A stretch of DNA of 64,000 nt from Streptomyces sp. 1331.2 (GCF_900199205.1 NZ_OBMJ01000003.1:1-64000), one strand, 5' to 3'; numbered from the stretch's first letter, positions 9,219 to 17,927 are shown. Notes: a model not told the origin generated them from the letters alone. Translations and numbers: made by a program.

Positions 9219-9372
9219 CCTCTCGTCGCGGGAGAGGGTGATCTCCCGTCAGGCGTCAGCGGTGCTACCAGAGCACGCCCTACTTTCAGTAGGGAGAGTC
9301 CGTGCGACCCGGGCCTGGCGCTCCACCATCGGATGAGGTCCGGTGCCCGAATCGGGCACCGGACCTCATCCG
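9219..9372 (+). ncRNA. candidate structured small RNA with intrinsic terminator
   Basis: An extended -10-like TGCTAGTAT ends at about 9217. Downstream come successive hairpins: CCTCTC/GAGAGG, GGGAG/CTCCC, a nested GGCGT/ACGCC with GTGCT/AGCAC, and CCCTAC/GTAGGG. A 21-bp perfect stem (9330-9372) closes the unit. No open reading frame of note is inside. It matches no riboswitch or RNA family I can name. No good -35 was found. Confidence 0.35.
9330..9372 (+). terminator. 21-bp stem hairpin
   Basis: Arms 9330-9350 and 9352-9372 are perfect reverse complements. The following bases GTGTTCGCTT are only weakly T-rich. It would end the candidate small RNA starting near 9219. Confidence 0.65.
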
Positions 9373-9586
9373 TGTTCGCTTGCCGGTACCGGCACGTGGT
9401 ACGTCAACTCGTCGGGCAGTCCGACTCGAGGCCAGTTACGCCGGCACTGCAGAGCAACGCGAACCAGCCCCGCAGATCAGCAAGAGCCCCGAAGGGGGGA
9501 TGAGCCAGCCCCGGACCTGACATCACGTCACCCGCACCGGCATCAGCGGCGCCGGTGCTGCCCATCCCGCGGGGCGCATCACGTCG

Positions 9587-9617
9587 GCAGGCCGGTCGCC
9601 TCACGCGACCGGCCTGC
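9587..9617. terminator. 13-bp stem terminator
   Basis: Arms 9587-9599 and 9605-9617 pair perfectly and are followed on the plus strand by TCTTCTGTCTGTT. It lies about 60 bp beyond the stop of the minus-strand ATP-binding gene and could serve either strand. Confidence 0.65.
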
Positions 9618-9679
9618 TCTTCTGTCTGTTCGAATCCTTGGAGGGAGCCTTTCGAGGGGACTGCCAGCGTGCGGCGTGC

Positions 9680-10161
9680 TCAGCGGCCCGGGGCCAGGCG
9701 GTCGACGTCAACCTCGGCCCAGACGGTCTTGCCCTGGCCGTGCCGCTCGGCGCCCCAGCGGTCGGCAACGCGCTCGACGATGAACAGCCCATGACCACCG
9801 GGAAGCCCCGGGTGGTGCGGGCGGCGGGAACGGGCAGGGCGGTGGTAGCGTCGCTGACCTCGATCCGCAGCCGCGCCCCAAAGGCCTGGAGGACGAGCTC
9901 CAGCGGGCCGTCGGCGTGCATCATCGCGTTGGCGATGAGTTCGGCCACGAGCAGCAACACGTCGTCCACGACGTCCGGGTCGACGCCGGACGCGGGTGCG
10001 GCCCACGACCAGTCGGCGAGCGTCTGGCCGGTGAACTCACGGGCACGGGCGACGGGTCGGGGCAGACCGGCCAAGTACAGCCGCCGCCGCTGGCCACCGG
10101 GCGGCAGCAACGTGCCAGCGTCGGACCGGTCGCCGTCGAGGGTGCCCCGGCTGGTCGTCAT
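9680..10161 (-). pseudogene. HATPase anti-sigma-like ATP-binding protein, one frameshift
   Basis: From ATG 10161 (GGAAGGGG upstream) the frame encodes a short N-terminal region, RPVARAREFTGQTL, and VVDDVLLLVAELIANAMMH, the N-box of GHKL-type regulatory kinases (RsbW/SpoIIAB-like). Near 9808 the frame breaks and the next frame supplies PGGHGLFIVERVADRWG and the usual C-terminus. Adding one C to the coding-strand CCC run restores the protein. It is probably intact in vivo or only recently broken. These proteins bind STAS antagonists or sigma factors; a STAS gene lies just upstream. Confidence 0.65.
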
Positions 10162-10323
10162 CTGCGGGTACCCCTTCCCTCTCTGCGGTGACGGATCACC
10201 CGGACGGCTTCCCACCGGTCCTCGGATTATGTCTCTCCCGCCCGGATCGGTCGCCCCTCCCAGCCGGATCGGTCGCCCTCCCGGCACCCGCAGCCATACC
10301 AGGCACCGGACACCGAGAGGACG

Positions 10324-10827
10324 TCATCCCACAAGAGCAGCACGAACCGACGCGTGGACGGAGAAAACCACCTGCGCGCCAGTCAGTTCCAACACACGCC
10401 TCACCGCCGAGGCAGGGGCAGCCAGCCGGAACTCGACGCCCACCGCCTGCGCCGACAAGCGGGTTCCCAGCAGCAGGTTCAGGGCGCAGGAGTCGCAGAA
10501 CCCGACACGTTCAAGGTCGACCACAAGCACCGGCGGACGGACACCGACGAGCGAGGTCAGCGCCTCCTCGGCCAGTGCCAGGATGTCGATCTCCAAGTCT
10601 CCCACCCCCGTGCAAACGACTGCCTCGGCGTCCGCCGCCAGATATCCACAAGGACCCCGCCCACGGCAGACCCGACCGCGGGCGGGCGGGCGGCCCTCGG
10701 AACGATGATCTACGACCCGTTCTCGGCCGCCATCGTCGTGATGGTCCCCTCCGAAGTGCTCTGCGAATGCTCTTCGACCATACGCAGCACACGACGGCCG
10801 GCCAAGACGCTGCGGCGCCCGGCCCAA
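10324..10827 (-). CDS. STAS-domain anti-sigma factor antagonist
   Basis: The C-terminal 85 residues are a STAS domain with the phospho-acceptor region GFCDSCALNLLLG and the family end ALVG. Such proteins are the switch between HATPase anti-sigma kinases and PP2C phosphatases. The N-terminal 60-70 residues of the open frame (MGRAPQRLGRPSCAAYGRR onward) do not resemble the family. The true start probably lies near 10650, where a GTG sits in another frame, so a lost base there is possible. Confidence 0.55.
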   Translation of the reverse strand: MGRAPQRLGRPSCAAYGRRAFAEHFGGDHHDDGGRERVVDHRSEGRPPARGRVCRGRGPCGYLAADAEAVVCTGVGDLEIDILALAEEALTSLVGVRPPVLVVDLERVGFCDSCALNLLLGTRLSAQAVGVEFRLAAPASAVRRVLELTGAQVVFSVHASVRAALVG

Positions 10828-10862
10828 CCCCTCCCCCCGAGCCCCGCCCCCTCAAGCGCAGG

Positions 10863-11422
10863 TCAGACCCTCGCCCAGCTCGGTTGCGGTCGGCGCCCGG
10901 TCCAGCTGCTGGGACAGCTGTTCCTGCGCCTTGGCCAGGCCGATGCGCAGTTCCTGGAGCCGGCGGGGACGTGGACGGCCCAGGTGGTGTCGCGGAAGTG
11001 GCGGCGGACCTCGCCGAGGATGGTCGGCAGCGCGAAGGTGGTGAATCCGACGCCGTGGTCGGGGTCGAAACGGTCGATGGCCTTGATCAGGCCGATCGCA
11101 CCGACCTGCATCAGGTCTACGCGGAGGTGGCGCTGCGAGCCGAAGCGGCGGATCGCAGCGCCACCAGCGAGAGATTCAGCTCGATCAGGGTGGACCGCAC
11201 GCAGGAGTACTCCCGGGAGCCCTCCTCCAGGCCGGCGAGTCAGCGCAGCAGGACCCGGGTCAGCTCCCGGCCGTCGGCGGGCGCGACCTCGCGCCGATCC
11301 CCGATGGCGAGGCCCTCGGGCGGGAGCGCCCCGGCGGCGCCCCCGCCCGGAGCCTCGTCGCCTGCCCTGCTCGGGGGGCAGGGGCCCGCGGGAATGAGGA
11401 GTTCATCACTGGGCGCAGCCAT
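10863..11422 (-). pseudogene. SigB/SigF-type sigma factor, decayed
   Basis: Fragments in order: an N-terminal piece ending RELTRVLLR, an in-frame TGA, EEGSREYSCVRSTLIELNLS, a shift, AIRRFGS and MQVGAIGLIKAIDRFDPDHG with FALPTILGEVRRHFRDTTWA (region 2), another shift at a four-C run, and RLQELRIGLAKAQEQLSQQL (region 3). Region 4, the -35-binding helix-turn-helix, is absent. The nonsense codon and missing region 4 indicate true loss of function, although the two shifts may be consensus errors. The cognate STAS and HATPase genes follow. Confidence 0.75.
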
Positions 11423-11460
11423 GTCGATCCTTTCCTCTCTTCGGGCCGGTCCCCGTCCCG

Positions 11461-12564
11461 TTACCCGATGTCGGTGGATCGATGCCTCTGCCGCCTGTGA
11501 GGGTCCGGCGACGAAGGGCCGGGTTCGGCGTGCGGGCCAGGCAGCTGGCTGACGGACACCCGGGGCAGCGCGTGCGGGTGGTTCTCACGGATGTAGGCCA
11601 CCAGATGCTCACGGAGCTGGCAGCGCAGTTCGAAGGCGTCATCGGCATTGGCCGACGTCGCCAGGGCACGGACCACGATCGTACTAGGCGTGGTATCGAC
11701 GACCTGCAAGGCACTGCCCTCACCGTCCCAGAGCGGATTCATCGCGAGGAAAGCGTCGAACTCCTTCCGCAGCACAGCGACCGGGGTGCTGTGGTCGAGG
11801 TGGAGCAGGGCTGTGCCGGTGATCCGGCTGGTCCGGCGGGACCAGTTCTCGAACGGGCGGCCGGCGAAGTACGACATCGGCATGACCAGGCGTCGCTGGT
11901 CCCAGGTGGCGATCACGACGGAGGTGAGGGTGATCTCCTCCACCGTGCCCCACTCGCCGGCCACCACCACGACGTCGTCTATCCGGGCCAGGTCGCCGAA
12001 GGCCATCTGGATGCCGGCGAACAGGTTGGCGAGGGTGCTCTGCGCCGCCACACCGGCCACCACGCCGACCAGGCCGGCGGAGGCGAGCAGGCTGGTGCCA
12101 ACTCCGCGGACGGCGGGGAAGGTCATGAGCATCGCCCCCACCGCGATCAGGGCGATGGCGGCCTGGCAGATCCGGCCGAGCAGGCCTGCCTGGGTACGGG
12201 CGCGGCCGGCCTGGGCGGGGTCGCGGCGGCGGACGGCAAGGTGGACGGCGCCGTCCACGAGCAGTCTGACGGCGCGTGCGGCCAGCCACGCGCCGGAGCA
12301 GATGGTGGCGAGGAGCAGCACGTGGCGCAGAGTGTCCTCGGCCGCGGGTGCGGCGCCGATCCACGGCAGCGCACCCAGCAGGAACCCGCATCCGGTGACA
12401 GCCAGCATCGGCCGGCGACAGCCGCGCAGCAGTCTCGGCGTGCCGCTGGTGGGCCCGTGGGCGGCCAGCCGCCGCGCGACGAGCTCCGAGGCACGGTTCA
12501 GCCCGTACGCGGCGAGCGCGGCGGCCGTGGCCACCACGAGCAGGCGGACAGCACTCCACCACAC
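11461..12564 (-). CDS. MscS-family mechanosensitive channel
   Basis: The 367-residue protein has an N-terminal TM helix, further TM segments near 55-75 and 80-105, and a pore-helix region near 135-185 rich in Ala/Gly (GLVGVVAGVAAQSTLANLFAG). The conserved beta domain follows (GEWGTVEEITLTSVVI, then DQRRLVMPMSYFAGRPFENW). MscS-like channels release osmolytes at the plasma membrane on hypo-osmotic shock. The last 30 residues are Pro/His-rich. It precedes the decayed sigma gene by about 40 bp on the same strand, compatible with an osmotic or general stress locus. Confidence 0.88.
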   Translation of the reverse strand: MWWSAVRLLVVATAAALAAYGLNRASELVARRLAAHGPTSGTPRLLRGCRRPMLAVTGCGFLLGALPWIGAAPAAEDTLRHVLLLATICSGAWLAARAVRLLVDGAVHLAVRRRDPAQAGRARTQAGLLGRICQAAIALIAVGAMLMTFPAVRGVGTSLLASAGLVGVVAGVAAQSTLANLFAGIQMAFGDLARIDDVVVVAGEWGTVEEITLTSVVIATWDQRRLVMPMSYFAGRPFENWSRRTSRITGTALLHLDHSTPVAVLRKEFDAFLAMNPLWDGEGSALQVVDTTPSTIVVRALATSANADDAFELRCQLREHLVAYIRENHPHALPRVSVSQLPGPHAEPGPSSPDPHRRQRHRSTDIG

Positions 12565-12793
12565 CGACCGGCTCCTTCCTCCCGTACGCCGGGGCTGCTG
12601 CCGCCGACCCGGACCGCCTGCCCGCTGCCACCGCGTTCAAGCGCCCTCTTTCTGCTCGAAAGGTGACGGGTGGTCGGCTGACGGACCGTCGTGGGCCGCT
12701 CCGGAACCCGGTGCATACACCGCCGTTGCGGGGGCAGGCGAGGGGACCGGCGGCCCCGCGGAGGTGGCCGCACCGGTCTGTGGAGGAGGAGCG

Positions 12794-13222
12794 ATGGCTC
12801 GGATCGAGGAGTCCGTCGAGGTACACGCGCCGCTTCCGGCGGTGTACGAGCAGTGGACGAGGTACGAGGAGTTCCCGGAGTTCATGCGCGGGGTGGTGAG
12901 CGTCGAACGGACCGGCCCCGGCGCCACCCACTGGGTGATCGACGCCGTGGGTGTGCGCCGGGAGTTCGAGGCCCGCACCGTCGAAGCCGTTCCCCGCGAG
13001 CGGGTCGCCTGGGAGAGCGTGGCCGGCGACCTCCGCCAGGCCGGGGTGGTGACCTTCCACCGGATCGACGAGGGCACCACCAGGCTCATGGTGCAGCTGG
13101 AGCTTGAACCGCCCGGGCTGCTGGAACGACTCGTCGAGGCGCTGGGCTTCGTCGACCGTCGGGTGATCGACGACCTGAGGGACTTCAAGGACCACGTCGA
13201 GTCGGAGCGCCGGGCCGCCTGA
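12794..13222 (+). CDS. SRPBCC / polyketide-cyclase-like protein
   Basis: The 142-residue product has the START/SRPBCC pattern: IEESVEVHAPLPAVYEQW at the N-terminus, WVIDAVGVRREFEART in the sheet, and a long C-terminal helix. This resembles the 'SRPBCC family cyclase/dehydrase' group that binds hydrophobic ligands. GGAGGAGGAG lies just upstream of ATG. It is followed 36 bp later by a PRC-barrel gene, a pairing common in streptomycete stress loci, so the two are probably co-transcribed. Confidence 0.85.
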   Translation: MARIEESVEVHAPLPAVYEQWTRYEEFPEFMRGVVSVERTGPGATHWVIDAVGVRREFEARTVEAVPRERVAWESVAGDLRQAGVVTFHRIDEGTTRLMVQLELEPPGLLERLVEALGFVDRRVIDDLRDFKDHVESERRAA

Positions 13223-13258
13223 CCGGTCCGGCGTACGTGCGAGAGAGAGGAGACACCG

Positions 13259-13627
13259 ATGAGTGAGGGCATCAACATCTGGGAGTTCCGCGACACCGCC
13301 GGCCACACCGCCGGCACCGACCTGATCGGCTTCCACGTGGAGGCCACCGACGGTCACATCGGCAAGGTGGACCGGCTGTCCGAGCACGTCGACGCCCAGT
13401 ACCTGGTCGTGGACACCGGGCCCTGGATCTTCGGCAGGCTCGTGCTGCTCCCGGCCGGCACCGTCGTCCGCATCGAGCTGGGCGAGCGGAAGGTGTACGT
13501 CGACCGGTCCAAGGACGAGATCAGGAACAGCCCGCCGTACGACCCCGGTACGCCCGAGACCGTGCCCGCCCTGCGCACTCCCTTCGCGCTCTACTACAGC
13601 CCGTTCTACGGCGGCCGCATCCCCTGA
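13259..13627 (+). CDS. PRC-barrel domain protein
   Basis: The 122-residue protein has one PRC-barrel (about residues 20-85; LIGFHVEATDGHIGKVDRL then YLVVDTGPW). It ends with a Tyr/Pro-rich tail (FALYYSPFYGGRIP). PRC-barrels bind RNA-processing or photosynthetic partners in other systems; the role here is unknown. A GAGAGAGAGGAGA ribosome-binding site precedes ATG. An IS5 element inserted 30 bp beyond its stop. Confidence 0.85.
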   Translation: MSEGINIWEFRDTAGHTAGTDLIGFHVEATDGHIGKVDRLSEHVDAQYLVVDTGPWIFGRLVLLPAGTVVRIELGERKVYVDRSKDEIRNSPPYDPGTPETVPALRTPFALYYSPFYGGRIP

Positions 13628-13661
13628 CCGGCGCGGCCCGGCGCCCTTGGACCCCGGCTAG

Positions 13662-14558
13662 GGCCTTTCTTTTGGATCAGTGGGCGGACCAGATGAAGAT
13701 GCCCGCAATGTGGAGTCCGGCCGTGAAGACGGTGGCGGTCTTCTCGTAGCGGGTAGCCAGACCGCGCCAGTTCTTCAGGCGGTTGATGCACCGCTCGACG
13801 GTGTTGCGCTGCTTGTAGGCCTCGCGGTCGAAGGCCGGCGGCCTGCCTCCGAGTCGGCCCTTGCGTCGGCGGTTGGCGATCTGGTCCGAGGGCTGCGGGA
13901 TCACGGCCCGGATCTTGCGTCGCCGCAGGTGCTCGCGGATGGCTCTCGACGAATAGGCGCGGTCCGCCAGGACCATGATGGGCCGGGTGCGCGGCCGTCC
14001 GACCGGTCTGGGCACGCGCAGGGCGGCCATGACATGCTCGAACGCGGGCGCGTCGCCCGCCTGGCCGGGCGTGAGGACAAAACACAGCGGGCGGCAACGG
14101 CCGTCCGCGGCGAGGTGGATCTTCGTCGTCAGCCCACCGCGGGAACGCCCGATCGCATGGTGGCCGGGTTCGTCGGCCGGGGCCCCTTTTGACGGGCCCC
14201 GGCCGCATTCTGGTGCGCGCGCACAATCGTGGAGTCGACCGAGACGACCCAGTCCAGATCGCCCTCCGCGTCGGCCTGGGCGAGCAGGGCGGTGAAGACC
14301 CGCTCCCACGTGCCGTCGATCGCCCAGTTCCGAAGGCGGGTGTAGACGCCCTTCCAGGAGCCGTATTCGGCGGGCAGGTGCACCCACTGCGAGCCGGTCT
14401 GGAACTTCCACGCGATCGCGTCGATCACCTCACGGTGATCGCGCCACCGCCCGCCCCGCTTCGGCGTCCGGTCCGGCAACAACGGCTCTATCCGCGCCCA
14501 CTGCGCGTCAGTCAACGGCACGACCAGACCAACGATCCGATGATCGGAAAGAAACGCC
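13662..14558 (-). mobile_element. IS5-family (IS427-like) insertion sequence, apparently complete
   Basis: Terminal inverted repeats (13658-13679 and 14541-14562, counted with the flanking CTAG) match at 19 of 22 positions. CTAG is present at both ends (13658-13661 and 14559-14562), consistent with a 4-bp target duplication, which also occurs at the IS701 element in this window. The element is about 897 bp and carries one transposase encoded in two overlapping frames. The right-hand CTAG includes the TAG stop of the adjoining PP2C remnant. Confidence 0.85.
13677..14521 (-). CDS. IS5-family transposase (two frames, -1 shift)
   Basis: The first frame (14521 to about 14150) encodes the DUF4096 domain (LTDAQWARIEPLLPD, YGSWKGVYTRLRNWA) and DSTIVRAHQNAAGA. 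The second gives the rest of the DDE core: RSRGGLTTKIHLAADG, MVLADRAYSSRAIREHLRRR, and RNTVERCINRLKNWRGLATR. The frames overlap at TCAAAAGGGG near 14186, a typical slippery site for -1 programmed frameshifting in IS5/IS427-group elements. The transposase is therefore likely functional. Confidence 0.8.
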
Positions 14559-15324
14559 CTAGGGGATGCGGAGGGCGAGGAGCGCGACGTCGTCCTCGTT
14601 GTCGGTGGGGCGGACCCGTTCCAGGAGCAGGTGGCAGAAGGGGTCCAGCGGCCGCTGGGCGAGGGCGGCGGCGTGCCGTCGCAACTGGGCCAGGGCGGTG
14701 GTGCCGTCCGGGCAGGGTGAACGCGTCGTACCAGTCACCGCCCACCTGCCAGGCGTGCGGGTCGGGCAGGTAGCGGGCGGTCATCTGGAGGCCCGGGACG
14801 TTGGGCAGGTGCGGCAGCAGGTGCCGCTGCATGGCCTCCGCGACGCGGCGCTGCCGCTGGAGGACGGTGACGCTGGTGGAGTGCTCGTATCCGAGGGTCA
14901 CCGCGACGCCGGTGGAGTGCTCGTATCCGAGGGTCACCGCGACGCTGGTGGAAGCCTTCGCCCCGCCGACGCCGGGGATCTGGATGCCGGCCTCGGCGCT
15001 GACGGTCACCGTGGCGGAGGCCTTGAAGGTGTCGGTGCTGGTCTTCGAGATGCCGGTGGTGATGGTGTCGCCGACCTTCTGGTTCAGCGAGATGACGTTG
15101 TCAGCGCAGGCCACCAGCGAATGGGCCCGCCAGGATTCGATGGTGTAGAAGGGGGAGTTCCCCAGCTGCCACTGAAGGTCCCGGCCCGAGACCCGGATCG
15201 TGGCGAACGGCACTTTCACCGACCGGTACTTCGTCCACCCGATCTTGTCGGCAGGCCTGTCGTGGCTGGTCAGGGACGGCTTGAACGGGTCCTTGCCGAT
15301 CTCCCCGGTCATGGGCAGCGCCAC
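14559..15324 (-). pseudogene. chimera: pore-forming-toxin-like N-part joined to PP2C phosphatase remnants
   Basis: From GTG 15324 the frame reads TKYRSVKVPFATIRVSG, ACADNVISLNQKVGDTITTG and a Ser/Thr/Val-rich segment (SKTSTDTFKASATVTVSAEA). This resembles the amphipathic beta strands of aerolysin/ETX-MTX2-like pore formers. Without a stop it passes into EAMQRHLLPHLPNVPGLQMT and VGGDWYDAF, the start of a SpoIIE-type PP2C domain. After a frame change it jumps to RRHAAALAQRPLD and PTDNEDDVALLALRIP, the PP2C C-terminus; the catalytic middle is deleted. It ends in the TAG of the IS5 target CTAG. A 36-bp tandem duplication lies at the junction. Confidence 0.6.
14881..14952. repeat. 36-bp tandem duplication at the fusion junction
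   Basis: Units 14881-14916 and 14917-14952 differ at one base and encode the repeated peptide GVAVTLGYEHST. It lies where the toxin-like sequence meets the PP2C sequence and keeps the frame open. Confidence 0.85.
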
Positions 15325-15346
15325 AACGTAGGGCGGCTTGCTGCCC

Positions 15347-15856
15347 TCAGTCGTCAGGGCACCACGCTTCCCAGCCCCGGCCCACTATCACCGGCCGGGT
15401 CACCACGCCGCCCGCCACCTCCTGCACTCTCAGGACCAGGCCGATCCCGGCGGCTCCGGGGTTGCCCGCGGGCCGTAGGACACACAGAGCACCCCGCAGT
15501 CAGAAGCGTGCAGGAGGAACCGCTCCAGTTCGGCCGTATGCAGGCGGTCAACTCCCTTCCCCAGAGCATCACCTGAGGTCCGTGGGCAGCGTCGACCGCG
15601 ACGCAGTACAGCCTGTCGGCGATGAGTAGCCATACACGGCAGGCGCCGCAGGCTCGGTCCCGAACTCGACGCCCAGGGTGCCCGGCTCCCACGGTTCGGC
15701 CTGGAACCTGCGCAGCTCGGTCATGCCCGGCAGCACTGCGATGGCCTCGGCGATCCGCATGCCGAAACACACTGGCCCGACGCCTTCCAGAGGCATCAGC
15801 TCCCAGACCGCCCGCGCCGGCCTCGCCACAGCATCCCGAAGCTCTGCCGCCGCCAT
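15347..15856 (-). pseudogene. hypothetical protein with three one-base frame breaks
   Basis: Pieces in consecutive frames read MAAAELRDAVARPARAVWEL and PGTLGVEFGTEPAAPAVYG, then LIADRLYCVAVDAAHGPQVM, then KGVDRLHTAELERFLLHASD, then GLVLRVQEVAGGVVTRPVIV. Together they make a globular, SUKH- or immunity-like protein of about 168 aa, but I cannot name the family. The breaks near 15620, 15560 and 15470 could each be repaired by adding one G or C, so it may be intact in the organism. Confidence 0.5.
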
Positions 15857-15966
15857 CCGTCACCCGTCCCATCCGCCCGAGCCTCCCCGACTCCCGGGGC
15901 TCCATCACCCCGGAATTACACCAGGTTCAAGATCGTTCACGGAACTCGCGCCAGAGCCAACTCCTA

Positions 15967-16014
15967 CTGTCCCTTGACAACGGCGACCGCCTGTCCCTTG
16001 ACAACGGCGACCGC
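15967..16014. repeat. perfect 24-bp tandem duplication containing TTGACA
   Basis: The unit CTGTCCCTTGACAACGGCGA plus CCGC occurs twice without change. Each copy carries TTGACA, the consensus -35 hexamer, but no fitting TATAAT-like box lies 16-18 bases downstream of either. A plus-strand frame from TTG 15974 has a TM-like stretch (AALAGLAVIAAATTWALWP) and may be a gene remnant. Confidence 0.75.
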
Positions 16015-16118
16015 CGCCCTCGCGGGCCTCGCGGTCATCGCCGCGGCCACCACCTGGGCACTGTGGCCCGCCGTGCACCGCCCGCCGCGTCAACGAACCG
16101 GCTCGCCGTCCCGGCAGG

Positions 16119-17174
16119 TCATCCCAGGCCCGGTCCGACAGGCTGCCCGGTGGAGGCGCGCGGAACGAGGACGGGCCGAAGTCGCTCGGAGGCGGCCGGC
16201 TGACCGGCGATCAGCCGCAGCAACTGCCGGACCGCCCGCCTGCCCTGTTCGGCCATCGGGGAGCGGACACTGGTCAGCGGGATCGGCAGCTCGGCGGCGA
16301 GCGGGGTGTCGTTGAAGCCCGCGAGGGCGAGGTCCTGGCCGACCCGCAGGCCCAGGTCCCGGGCCGCCCCCATCGCGCCGATGGCGGCGAAGTCGTTGAC
16401 CGCGAAGAGCGCGGTGGGCCGGTCGGTACCGCGCAGCAGGTCGGTGGCGGCCTCGCGTCCGCCGCGCGTGTCGAAGCGGCACTGCCGGACGCGGTACGCG
16501 GGCAGGGGAAGCCCGGCCTCCCGATAGCGCTCGACGAAGCCGGCGGTGCGGTCGGCGCCGGTGCTCGCGAAGGCCTCTCCGGCGATGACCGCGACGTCCC
16601 GGTGGCCGAGGGCCAGCAGGTGCTCGGCCACCAGCCGCCCGCCCAAGTGGTCGTCACAGGTCACGGCGGTCAGGTCGGTGGCGTCCCGGGCGTGCGCGGC
16701 TCGCCGGTTGACCAGGACGAAGGGGACCGCGCGCAGGGCCGGGTCGCGCAGCGCGGCACCGTCCAGGTGGGCGTCGCCGATGATCACGCCGTCCACCCGG
16801 CGTCCGAGCACCATGGTGAGGCGCTCGCGCTGCGTCCCGGGGTCGTCGTGGGTGTTGGTGACGAAGGTGGACAGGCCGTGCCGGGCCGCCTCCTCCTCCA
16901 CACCCTCGTAGATGGTCGCGACGACGATCTCCGACAGGCGTGGGAACAGCACGCCGATCAGGTTGCTGCGGCGGGTGCGCAGGCTGGTGGCATGCGGGTT
17001 GGGCCGGTACCCGAGCTCCCGGGCGAGCGTGCGGATGCGGTCGGCGGTCGCTCCGGAGGCGGCGCGGCCGCGCTCGCCGGCCGGGCCGTTGAGGACCCGC
17101 GAGACCGTCGACACGTGCAGCCCCAACTGTTCGGCGATGCCCTGCAACGTCGCCGGACGGCCTTCACTCGCCAT
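16119..17174 (-). CDS. LacI-family transcriptional regulator
   Basis: From ATG 17174 (AAGGGGGAG upstream) the 351-residue protein has an N-terminal LacI helix-turn-helix (TLQGIAEQLGLHVSTVSRVL) and hinge (LGYRPNPHATSLRTRRS). A periplasmic-binding-like effector domain follows, with NLIGVLFPRLSEIVVATI, DGVIIGDAHLDG and FAVNDFAAIGAM. It should bind a sugar-like ligand. It lies 60 bp downstream of a membrane-protein gene on the same strand. A LacI-type palindrome sits upstream of that gene, which suggests an autoregulated two-gene operon. Confidence 0.9.
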   Translation of the reverse strand: MASEGRPATLQGIAEQLGLHVSTVSRVLNGPAGERGRAASGATADRIRTLARELGYRPNPHATSLRTRRSNLIGVLFPRLSEIVVATIYEGVEEEAARHGLSTFVTNTHDDPGTQRERLTMVLGRRVDGVIIGDAHLDGAALRDPALRAVPFVLVNRRAAHARDATDLTAVTCDDHLGGRLVAEHLLALGHRDVAVIAGEAFASTGADRTAGFVERYREAGLPLPAYRVRQCRFDTRGGREAATDLLRGTDRPTALFAVNDFAAIGAMGAARDLGLRVGQDLALAGFNDTPLAAELPIPLTSVRSPMAEQGRRAVRQLLRLIAGQPAASERLRPVLVPRASTGQPVGPGLG

Positions 17175-17233
17175 GCCGACTCCCCCTTCCCCGCCCGGAT
17201 GTCCTTCCCCCATTCTCGGGGACGGTCAGGAGT

Positions 17234-17893
17234 TCACGAGCCGTTGCCCGCCGTCAGGTACGGCAGGGACACCAGGGTGACGATTATCGCGATCACGGCG
17301 ATGACGGCGAGGGCGGCAAGGAGCCCGAACAGGAGCGGCCGGGCGACGGAGAACGGCAGCCGCAGACCCGGGTAGGCCGTGCGCAGGGCGCGTGGCCTGC
17401 TGTCGCGCTCGGGCGCCACGGCGATGGTGAACCCGGCCGGCCGGAACACCTTGTCGTCCAGGGTCTGCCAGTCCCAGTGCTCGGCGCGCAGCAGCACCGC
17501 GGTCTCCTGCGCCGTCCCGGACACCACGAGAAGCACCGACCCGCCCTTGGACCCGAGCACCGGGTGGGCGGTGGCGGCGGTCGGCCGGACCGAGGCGGCT
17601 CGGCCCCGGCGATCGATGACGGTCAGTCGGCCGTCGGCGTAACGGACCCGCTGGCGACGCGACCGCTGCCGGCTGGACAGGCCGAGCCACGCCACGGCCG
17701 ACCCGGCCACCAGCACGACGATGAGCACGCCCGGCAGGGCGCCGACGCCGTCCAGGGCGGCCCGCACGACCACCCGGCCCGCGGCCAGCAGCAGGATCAG
17801 GCCGACCACCGGACCTGCGACGACCAGCCGCCGGTAGGTCTGCCGTAACGGCAGAGGACGCAACTCCAGCTCAGACAAGGCTTCTTGAGTCAT
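17234..17893 (-). CDS. membrane protein with three TM segments
   Basis: The 219-residue product from ATG 17893 (AAGGGG upstream) has TM helices near 25-45 (VVAGPVVGLILLLAAG), 52-70 (GVLIVVLVAGSAVAWLG) and 185-210 (LLFGLLAALAVIAVIAIIV). Between them is a PH-like soluble domain of about 100 residues (LTVIDRRGRAASVRP, LLRAEHWDWQTLDDKVFRP). No family name is offered. It lies between an operator-like palindrome and the LacI gene. Confidence 0.75.
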   Translation of the reverse strand: MTQEALSELELRPLPLRQTYRRLVVAGPVVGLILLLAAGRVVVRAALDGVGALPGVLIVVLVAGSAVAWLGLSSRQRSRRQRVRYADGRLTVIDRRGRAASVRPTAATAHPVLGSKGGSVLLVVSGTAQETAVLLRAEHWDWQTLDDKVFRPAGFTIAVAPERDSRPRALRTAYPGLRLPFSVARPLLFGLLAALAVIAVIAIIVTLVSLPYLTAGNGS

Positions 17894-17927
17894 TGACACC
17901 CCTTTCGCAAGGGATCAGGATGCCGGT

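Noticed and set aside
9219..9330. Match to known riboswitches (glycine, fluoride, ydaO) considered for the hairpin series
   Set aside because: Short GGAGAG and GGTGAT pieces occur, but the conserved cores and the expected downstream genes are absent.
11720..13387. 555-codon minus-strand frame overlapping the MscS, SRPBCC and PRC-barrel genes
   Set aside because: It has no recognisable domain. The other frames carry clear family motifs with ribosome-binding sites.
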